Position numbers and translations under genes: made by a program
DNA from: Liolophura sinensis
Taxonomy: Eukaryota > Mollusca > Polyplacophora > Chitonida > Chitonidae
NCBI RefSeq assembly: GCF_032854445.1
Contig: NC_088301.1
Location: forward strand, 13,944,281-14,008,280
DNA: 64,000 bases
Direction: 5' to 3'
The notes under the pieces: model-generated
Told to the model about the DNA's origin: nothing
The model's database searches: none
What the model saw: the letters and a program-made list of their open reading frames with translations, nothing else
Shown: one piece after another, positions 24,301-64,000 of the stretch
Position numbering within the stretch: the first letter of the stretch is position 1
Layout of the letters: each line of letters opens with the position of its first letter

Positions 24301-27300
24301 TGTATAATATACTTAATGAAAAATAGCTCATACAATGGCTAACGTGCAAGGTGAAGACGTTTGAAAAGATTTGAAAAGATTTTTGTTAATGATGTTGCTC
24401 AAATGGGAAGGAGTCAACTCCCTGATCTTACCGTTGCATATAGCTTCAGTTCAAGAGTGGAGTCGCAAAGGTAGAGGTAACGCAGTATTTTTCTGGGATT
24501 TGAACTCAATTTCTATTCCTGCCACTTTCTGGCCTTTACTGATTTTACCTTGCCGCGGACCACACTTTACGTCTGCAGCCACAAATTAAGCAACGCTCCA
24601 AATGCGTTCATACAAAAGGATGCGGCGAGGAGAGTAAAATAAGCACCGACAACAGCATGACAGTTGGCAAATGGTCACATCCGGTGAAAACCAACCTCTT
24701 GTCATGTCTTTACTAGTGAAGTAACTAAACGTACCAGCAAAGGCACGCTCCATTGCAAGCATCAAAAAGCCACACAAATGAAACTAAAGTAATGCAGGGC
24801 TAATATCCGCCAAGTTTTCCTGTGACAGTTATATCTATATCTCTTAATACGTTCTTAGAGAAAATAAAAACATCGAAAAGGCAGTAGAAAAATAAAGATG
24901 ACGTTGAAAGTATTCCAATAATTTCAAATAGGTAAAAGGGTACAATTTGTAAATTAATGGTTTCTTGAAAAGGAAATAAATTTCAGGATGCGAACCAATG
25001 AAAACTTGGTACCAAATGAGTAAAATAAAGTTTGATTCCTTCTGATTTTTGTTTTCAGGTTGTCCATTTCATTTTTAGAACAGTCCGTTTGAAAGACACA
25101 AATATAGAACAGATAGTTATTGAATCTGCCGCCAGTCGTGACCAAGCCATTCCTCTTCCACAAAACTATACGGCCTCCACTCCCCTGTTTGATATTTGTT
25201 TGGCATATCTTTAATAGATTATCATAGATTCAAGATGTTTTCTTTCCTGTTCTCAATCGTCCGACGCAAGACCCATCTTATGATATTTAAAACATTTCTG
25301 TCCATATTCTTTCAGAGCTCCACTGTACGTATAGCTCTTTGAATGAAGGAGACCAAGCTCATTTTCATTATGAGCATGGATGTCAGTGAGAATTAATACG
25401 ATTACCTATTTCTGATATTCTCATTACTCTATTTTGTGCAACACCAGCTCACCAGAGTGGCTGCGAAAGCTGATAGCCAGATCATCTGCAAAGTTGACGT
25501 TCGAAACAAAGACAGCATCCGGGATAAGTGGTATGACAGCTGTGTCCCGAGAAACGAAAGTTCCTGTTTCAACTCCATCGAAAGCAAGGTTTGTTCATGT
25601 AATTCTTTGTGAATGTGACGTGACACATCTTGCGATAGATGTATCACAAATCTTAACTCCATTCCAGGCATTGGTATATCACCTGTCAGCTAAGAATGTT
25701 AATTCCTAGCAGATAAGAACAACACTAATTTTCAAAATCAACTATTCGGGGCTTCCCTGGCTCAGTTGATTAACGCGCTGGCGCAGCGTAATGACCCAGT
25801 AGCCTCTCACCAATGTGGTCGCTGTGAGTTCGTCCAGCTTGTGCTGGCTTCTTATCCGGCCGTACGTGGGAAGGTCTGTCAGCAACATGCGGAAGGTCAC
25901 AAGTTTCTCCCGGGCTCTGCCCGGTTTCCTCCCATCATAATGCTGGCCGCCATCGTACGAGTGAAATATTCTTGAGTACGGCGTAAAACACCAATCAAAT
26001 AAATAAATAAATCAATCAATCAAAACAACCATTCTTATGCCTAAAAAAACTAACAAGAGAGAAATAACAATCTTAAACATGTTTCTGGTCACGTGATCTT
26101 GTCGTGTTTTAGTGAATACAGACCGCGTGAACAAGGCGGAGATGATGCTCAGCAACAGTCACATGAGACACGTTGCCGAGTTCCTCCTGGTTTTGAAAAG
26201 ACCGTCTTGGAGACGAATGTTGGTGTAGCACCCCCGCCAGCTCACCAACAGCAGAGGACAGTCCACATACCCACGGCTCAAACATGGCAGGTAAAACAGA
26301 CACAGGGGTTGAATGGTCTGCCGAACTAAAAGATTTTACTACCGATTCGTATTACTGAAGAAATTGAGCTTTATCCCATATGAGGGATAAGACTATAGCT
26401 AAAATCTCTCTCAGCTTTACACTCCTCGTAGCGCTTTCACAAAAAAAAAAAAATGAAAGGGAGTTCGATATTGTAAGAATTAAAATCTTCATGATCACAT
26501 TTCTTGTTGTTTATGTTCACGTGGCTTGAAAGCCTGGTCCCTTTGCATTGTTTTAGTGTGAATGTGATGACAACACAGCATTCTGAGTACTTAAATAACA
26601 AAAAAAAATGAAAATAAATTGCAAATAACATCACTGCAATCTTTTTTCACCTAATTCTGCTTAAGCCATGGTGCTAGGGGACGTGTAAATTGCTACTATT
26701 TATGCATTTACATGAACAGTCAGAATAATAATAATATATTTCACCAGTTACACGGTACCATTAGTCAGCTATCACACTGTCGCCACTGCTCTAGTTTTAC
26801 TCTCTATATACGTGTACGTCTTTAATTATATTGAAGGACAAATGGTGTATTTATTGCCTAAACATTTACTCCTTTAAGGAAGTAATCCAAGCGATCTGTA
26901 TAATTTTGCTTCACCAACAACATTTCAAGCATGCATGTGATTTAAATAAGACACACTGCATTGAAATGTGTATGCGTTCCACATGCAACTCATCCAGAAG
27001 TATTTTTTTTTATTTATATCGGTGGACCTAACAGTTTTCAAGATGTAGATCCGCCTTAAGTCGACGTCTAGAATCTGTTGTGTAACACCTGTCCATTTTA
27101 TTTAATTTATTTCACAGCAGCCACCTCCCAATGCCATATTTACAGGGATGAATGGGGAAACTTTCATACAACCAACAGCCACATATCAGGCTGCCAGAGT
27201 AATCCACCAATTCCAGAGACCCGTGGCTCAGATGGGTAGCAATATTGCCATCTGGCACCCACGGCCTCCCCATGGGGGTTACATGTTAACAGACATGAAC

Positions 27301-27933
27301 GGTAAGGCTGTCGGAGTGGGAATTCCGGGCTGGAACCGGGTGGACATACAAGGAAGACCTCACGTCCTGGTCCACCAGCCTCATATAGCCGCCACAGCGA
27401 TAAGAGCAACGATGAGACCCTCGCACGTGTTTCCACAAGTACCAACCCCTGCCGCGGCAAACCCAGAAAACTTCGCACAACAGGCGTTTAACGCTCACCA
27501 AGTTCCTCATCAGCAAGTTCAGCATGCTCCGTCAGGCAAGATGTCTGAGGCGCCAAACGGTGTGGCGGGTGGTTATGAGAGGGGTGACCACTACAGTGGC
27601 TTCGCAGGGGGCATTCAGCATCCGCAGTTGCATTACCAAAGCAGGTTTGTTCCACAATTCGTACCGGGAGTACAACACGCTCCTCCTATGATGCAAGCGG
27701 AGTATGCCGTCTTTACAACGCAGTACAAAGCACAAACCTTCGCGAAGCAACATAACATCAACCAAAACAATGGAAACAGTGGTAGCGGTAGTGACAACGG
27801 TTCCGTAGCTGATTCTTTGGATGTTCCAATCCTGAACGAGAGCGAGGAGACTTACTGGTCTCGCCCACGGCATGAAACACGAGCGTACAGGGCGTCAAGG
27901 GCTGTACACTCCAATCTGATTCAGCTAGCCTAG
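21389..27933 (+). CDS. Uncharacterised 963-aa protein, 7 exons
   Basis: Not recognised. Exons: 21389-21801, 22415-22484, 22762-22856, 23033-24211, 25448-25588, 26113-26290 and 27118-27933; phases are continuous. Residues 1-137 are acidic/polar with a basic patch (NKKRAR) before DSDAKESSPEKKNK. Residues 138-260, spread over exons 2-4, look like the folded core: RIRQWLQPN, SAYWDAVRVVGQG, YNNPFDPRL, GLAHLVIRADNRREFENDPG, then a likely coiled coil (VDECLQKYAKYLKDLRQES). Residues 260-630 are Ser/Thr-rich and probably disordered. RVPPGFE at 655-661 is a PPG-hydrophobic motif. The last exon (693-963) is His/Gln/Pro/Asn-rich. No signal peptide or membrane segment is visible. The exon 2 donor (AAG-GTCGGT) is weak but forced by phase. 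A cytoplasmic RNA-regulator or germline role is only a guess from composition and the CRE promoter. Confidence 0.8.
21940..22020 (-). repeat. SINE family A, 3' fragment
   Basis: Reverse-oriented tail segments (TTAAGAATATTTCACTTGTA, CAGCATTATGGTG) lie in intron 1 of the 963-aa gene. Confidence 0.75.
24212..25447 (+). other. Intron 4 of the 963-aa gene
   Basis: AT-rich intron sequence with no repeat or coding unit that I can name. Confidence 0.6.
25748..26024 (+). repeat. SINE family A, full-length reference copy
   Basis: This is the cleanest complete copy, about 277 bp. A tRNA-like head begins GGGGCTTCCCTGGCTCAGTT (A-box-like TGGCTCAGTTG). A B-box-like GTGAGTTCGTCC follows about 75 bases in. 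Next come a unique body (GTGGGAAGGTCTGTCAGCAA, GGGCTCTGCCCGG, CATAATGCTGGCCGCC) and a tail GTAAAACACCAATC(AAAT)n. It lies in intron 5 of the 963-aa gene. Pol III origin is inferred from the boxes. Confidence 0.9.
26291..27117 (+). other. Intron 6 of the 963-aa gene
   Basis: This intron is AT-rich, with a 13-base A-run near 26441 and no recognised element. It ends at TTATTTCACAG before the terminal exon. Confidence 0.6.
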
Positions 27934-30900
27934 CCCTGTCGCCATTTCGCTTTACAACACCCCCATTCATGCAAAAGGACACTGTGGTGTGCAAGTCGAC
28001 GTCTCATCCATGTAAATTGTACAAATGTATGTTTAAATTTCGCGAAAAAATCGTATCATTATTAGGCTTTCAAGTAAGAGTCAAAATATTCTTTTTGCAT
28101 TTTTTTTTTTAAATATTGTCTTTCAAGTAGCATGGTGATAACAATGTTTCGCACAAAATGACATTTGTAATTGGGCAATATAATGTCCTATTTTGTGTAT
28201 AATATATATTGGTTTACTCATCCAACTCATGGTTCTTCGTGCCCTATATAACTGTTTGTCGTTGACAGCTCCTTGTACTTTTGTGTTATAAAGAAGAACA
28301 TTATCAGCGAAAACATGTTTTTGTTAAAAAATAACACAGGATAACCATAAACATCGTCGACTTCCCAATCAAGCAGTGACCTACATGTAGATGACATTTG
28401 ACGTCACACAGTGACAGTCATGCAGACCCATTCAGAGCCCACTTTTACATAACTTCGTAGGACATATTTCTTGTAACTTTTTTCGTGAAAGACGTTGTTT
28501 AGGTTATACTGCCATAAGGCAACCGCATTTAGGAAAAAAAATCATAGGAAAGACTGATTCACGAAGTTTTGTGAAAGAAACCACACGTGAGGCGTCGCAT
28601 GTCAGCTGCCGGGTTGGTAACGTCAGAGACGGTTTTCACTGCGCTATGTACGTCACAAAAAATATGTTGACCGCAGTACCAAGGTGGAAATTCCATAGTT
28701 TGAAACTGTGTAGTTATTTTGGAGGAAGGTCAGAATTAATAGGGGAAAATTATTACATGTAATATAGCTAATGCCGATGTATATACCTATACTTGTTTTT
28801 AACAGTTTTAGAAATCCTGATGTTTCCCGTTATGTTTGTTCCAGTATTGAAATTTATGTAGTTTAAGGAACGCAAGATGATATTCTTGCTTCCATAGCTC
28901 CAGCGTTGTAACTTTGACCACAATACCGTTTGTTTCCGTGATTAGAAAAAGACTTTTATCTTATTCATTGATTCAGGACTTAACTTTTGAAGCATTTAGA
29001 TAACATATATTTCTGTGTCTCCTCATGCATGTTTAGGTTGTATAGTTATTATTTGTTGGAACTGCTAAGATTATTCATCAAATGTTAGATGTTGTACTAA
29101 CAAGTTTTAGTATATTACGTGTACTTCAAGGGATTCTCAAAATTCAGAGTAAGTAAAAAGTTGTTGCCGATGCAAACTATGCCCTTGCGGCTTTGGAGGG
29201 TGGCCATGGGCAATTTACGACATACCCGATTGTTGAGTCATCGAAGCGATATCAAAACGTCGGATCGTCAAAGTGCTGAGGCGGCACTGTAATACATGGT
29301 GACCACGGCCTTCGGTCTAAGGGTTGGTCATTATTGCAGTCCCAACAGTTATCAATACTTGTATAATATTTTATACATATATTTAATATTTTTGAGAATT
29401 CTGTGTTAATTGTTTGGCTTGTTATTCATATTTTCTGTAAACCCAACTGACTACTGCAAGTTAGCGTTGTAAAGAATGAAGCTGATTAAACGAACGAAAA
29501 CATGTTAATACATAAATTTCACATTTGTATTTAGCCTGTTCAAATGTTGTCCAATGCTTTGAGTTGCATTGAACTTGTACATATACAAATACGTGTTAGG
29601 AGAATGGAAAACAATGTACAATGTAAATGAACTCACTTCTTGTTCCTCTGACGTACCTGTGGACATGTACTGCCACATCACGCCTTGTGTACTCGTCAAA
29701 CATTTTATCTCTGTTTCATGTATTCTGTGCTCACCAATGTGATATTTGACACTCGGGAGGTCCTACATGGTGTACTATTGCCACCAGTGTGTTACATGTA
29801 TATTTATCTCGACAACTGTTAGGTATAACTTACAGGCAATAATTCTTATACATGTATATATTCTATCTGAAAACCGGATGTTTTGTAATAAAAAAAAAAC
29901 ATTTCTAGAAAGCGAACTAAATGTTCTTGCCTTGGCGTAAGCTAAAACAGTAAAACTGTTATCTCATTCAAACCTGGACAGGAGCTAAATGTGGTTTAAA
30001 GTTTCAAGAGTGGGTCACGTCAAACTCTGTCCATCTTCACAAAGCTTGCGTAGTATCAGTTCATTGTAAAATAGCATACATAGATGTGTTGCGATGATAC
30101 TCGTCGTTATGGTTGAGTTAATATAACCCGTATACGAGAGCCATATATGAATGGCTCGCAGCTCAGGCCGGAAGTCATACCTAAACTCAGGATTGAACCA
30201 AGTTTACCGTTCTGTATACAAAGCCATTGCAGTCTAGAAGTCGAATGTAAGTTTATACCATGACAACGGATGTAAATACTTTCTGACGGAAGACCATACC
30301 TAGAAACCTGCCAATGAAGGCTTACTGAGCGTAAACTGGATTAATGGTCATTAGTATGAAAATATAAAAATAATATATCACTTCTTTTTTTGTATATAAT
30401 TATTTTAATATTATAAGCACAAATGCATGTAAGTTAAATGTTGTGAAGACATAACGCAAATCAAAGGATGCATATACAAGCCTTTCTCGGCTGTCGTATA
30501 TGCCCATTTATGCATGAAGTGTATACATAGACCAATATGGAGTAAGCCATGAAAGCGTTTCTTAATTGGCAAGCGGTGCGAAGCTAGAGCTAGCGGTTTT
30601 TCAATAAAATCACCTCTATACAGTGTGTGTGCGTTATAGTTCACCTGTCCATTAACTGGGAGTCTCACAGGTAAACATAAGCCTGTATACATACAGGTAA
30701 AATGAAGCTATATGCATTGTATAGCTGCATAGGCTGAAAGTCGAAACCGAGCGAGATTGTGGGGTGATGGAGATTAATAATTGGTAAATAAATATCTACA
30801 TGATGTTATACATGATGCTGTGTATGTATACACAGACACAGACACGTGATGCGAAGTCTCGATGTCGTTTGTATATAATTCTAGTTCATATCACAATACA

Positions 30901-32300
30901 AACCGCGCTTATATGAACATATATACACACAGCGCCAAGACAAGCTTGCTCGCATGCGTGCTTTCTTTCTATATATGTAGGCCAGGCATGTGTACTGTAC
31001 ACATGTGCAATGAACGTATCAAAAGTCTATTACCTGCGCTTGACGTATGTATATTTGATGCTCTTTGGTCATTAAATATTATGTGCATGTACGGCCAGGC
31101 ATATACATTTATAAATACAAAGGTGAAAAATAGTATTCTTTTTGTTTTATTATGGGTTTATTACAATTATTATAAAAGTGTACTAGTGTTCTTTCTAGTT
31201 CAATATCTGCATTAAAAAAAAATTCCACGAAGAAAATGCCCGATAAGTGCATACATGTCATTTTGAAGTGCATGGATTGGCATGTAAATCCAGATGGTAA
31301 AAGCTAATCTTTTAAATTGTAGGCCTAACAATACAATGTTTTCTGTGTATGGTGGAAATAGATGACATTGCTGTAAAGTACTGACGTGCAGAAGTTCTGT
31401 TATTCCAGCATAATACACGTTTGTTGGTGTAACGGGGTATATTGTGTTGCCATAACATTAACCCTATATGTTGCAATAATTCTGGCATCTGAGTATTTGA
31501 CATTATTATGTTAAATTCAAAATGACTTTATAGCATCTAGAAAGAAAAGGAATACTTAAAAGATAATTGACATTCTCAATTTAGTTTTTAAGAATCGAAA
31601 AATATGTATGCATCGCGCAACATACTCGAACATGCATGCATGCCATTTTGTTCACCGGAATGTGCCGTGATTTTACTCCGATAATCTCTTTTTTAAGCTT
31701 GTATATACCGACAAATGTACTTGCAGGGTTTATAAACAATAATTAAATAAATCAATAAATCAGGTATCAAGTTCTAGTTTATAGACTTACAGCATAACTT
31801 CGGCGTAAGAACATAAATAAAACATAGTCTTTGAAGTAGAATTTTAAAAAGTCGACATTTACACAAATGTAGGCCTATATTTGTAGGCTGTACATACAAA
31901 TACGCCACCTGTCAAGGTCTACGTGTTTTGCTTTAATTGATTGAGAATTTTATTGATCGAAATTCAATGACAACACATAGTCCGCGTTGAAAATAGTTAA
32001 TTAAGTCTGTCAGGAATAGCATCATAATAGTGTGCTTTTGTAGCCAGTGTCATGGACGGGTACTATATAGGACACTATATGGTCCAAAAACGACGATCTA
32101 CACACCCGTTACTGTACTGAGGGCTGTCTGTGCTAAACTTACCGGTACTGACAATAATTTTTAGCTCAAGGTTGTTGAGCAGTGAATCACACTCTTCGTA
32201 ACAATGCTTTTAAGCGGAATATAATTTAACGGGTGTAAAACACTTACATCACCAACTTGTGACTGAATTTTTCACAGGTGCATTTGTCATGTCGGCTTAT
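27934..32300. other. Presumed 3'UTR and intergenic DNA
   Basis: The terminal exon of the 963-aa gene must extend beyond 27933. ATTAAA near 29485 and AATAAA near 29887 are candidate poly(A) signals, neither decisive. A MITE-like element lies at 28437-28580. I see no coding gene on either strand in the rest. Confidence 0.5.
28437..28580 (-). mobile_element. MITE-like inverted-repeat element
   Basis: The ends CACTTTTACATAACTTCGTA and ACGAAGTTTTGTGAAAG are imperfect inverted repeats. The reverse complement of the whole element aligns with 46283-46430 (shared GCCTTATGGCA and CACGAAAAAAGTTA-type blocks). It probably lies in the 3'UTR of the 963-aa gene. Confidence 0.55.
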
Positions 32301-32513
32301 AAACATCGCGTCACGTGTGTTTATTTGTCTCACGTCCTTAGCTACTGAGAGGGCGCTCATCGACAATGCGCCTGCGCCTGCGCATTACCGACATTTGAAA
32401 TTCTCAACGGACCAGGCAACCTGCAGGAAATGCTGAAGCGGCGCACATGAGAATCGTTTAAAAACGACTAGACGTTTGCCTTATATCTCGGATCACACAA
32501 TAAACTCGCATCG
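32301..32513 (+). promoter_or_regulatory. KIF2A: Promoter/5'UTR of the kinesin-13 gene
   Basis: An E-box CACGTG lies at 32312-32317. A doubled NRF-1-like GC motif, TGCGCCTGCGCCTGCGCA, lies at 32367-32384. This is the most GC-rich patch of the region and lies 130-200 bases before the start codon. No TATA box is evident. Roles are inferred from motif and position. Confidence 0.5.
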
Positions 32514-63935
<31,422 letters not shown>

Positions 63936-64000
63936 GTAAGAATTTTTCATGAGCTGCCACAATGCAAATATCTCACTATTTAATCAGCAATAATGGATGT

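Noticed and set aside
25748-25840. Possible tRNA gene at the head of SINE copies
   Set aside because: A- and B-box-like segments are present, but the sequence does not fold into a complete cloverleaf with CCA-side acceptor stem and is continuous with the SINE body.

Overview
This window is animal nuclear DNA. All four genes are split by GT-AG introns (one GC-AG), and gene density is low. Interspersed tRNA-derived SINEs, short inverted-repeat elements and minisatellites fill the introns. The protein-level matches are metazoan. The repeat landscape (SINEs ending in AAATAAATAAAT, a tail ending in CACTCACTCACT, many ACATGTACATGTA-like strings) looks lophotrochozoan, most likely mollusc. That placement is inference from repeat style, not from a marker gene.

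Layout. (1) 192-6884, minus strand: the 5' five coding exons of an ANKRD13C-type ankyrin-repeat protein; the gene runs off the left edge. (2) 6885-7349: a compact intergenic stretch that must serve as promoter for two divergent genes. (3) 7350-17814, plus: a complete cystathionine gamma-lyase (CTH) gene of 11 coding exons, 398 aa, with poly(A) signal near 18225. (4) 18231-21180: intergenic, nearly featureless. (5) 21389-27933, plus: a 7-exon gene for a 963-aa protein that I do not recognise, behind a promoter with a perfect CRE palindrome. (6) 27934-32300: presumed 3'UTR and intergenic DNA. (7) 32514-63935, plus: 22 modelled coding exons of a kinesin-13 (KIF2A-type) microtubule depolymerase; the last exon(s) lie beyond the right edge.

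The exon models were built by hand from splice consensus, phase continuity and family similarity. Every modelled junction keeps the frame. The two least certain exons are the 18-nt and acidic exons of the kinesin gene.

Most unusual observation: two introns of the kinesin gene carry minisatellites whose repeat unit contains a copy of the neighbouring exon-intron junction. A 55-bp unit repeated nine times reproduces the 3' splice acceptor plus the first bases of the exon at 49593. A 40-bp unit repeated about 45 times reproduces the end of the exon at 53186-53328 plus its 5' splice donor. In both arrays only one outermost copy gives an open frame; every other copy would introduce an immediate or early stop codon. 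The ANKRD13C/CTH head-to-head pair also appears to preserve a gene neighbourhood known from human chromosome 1p31.
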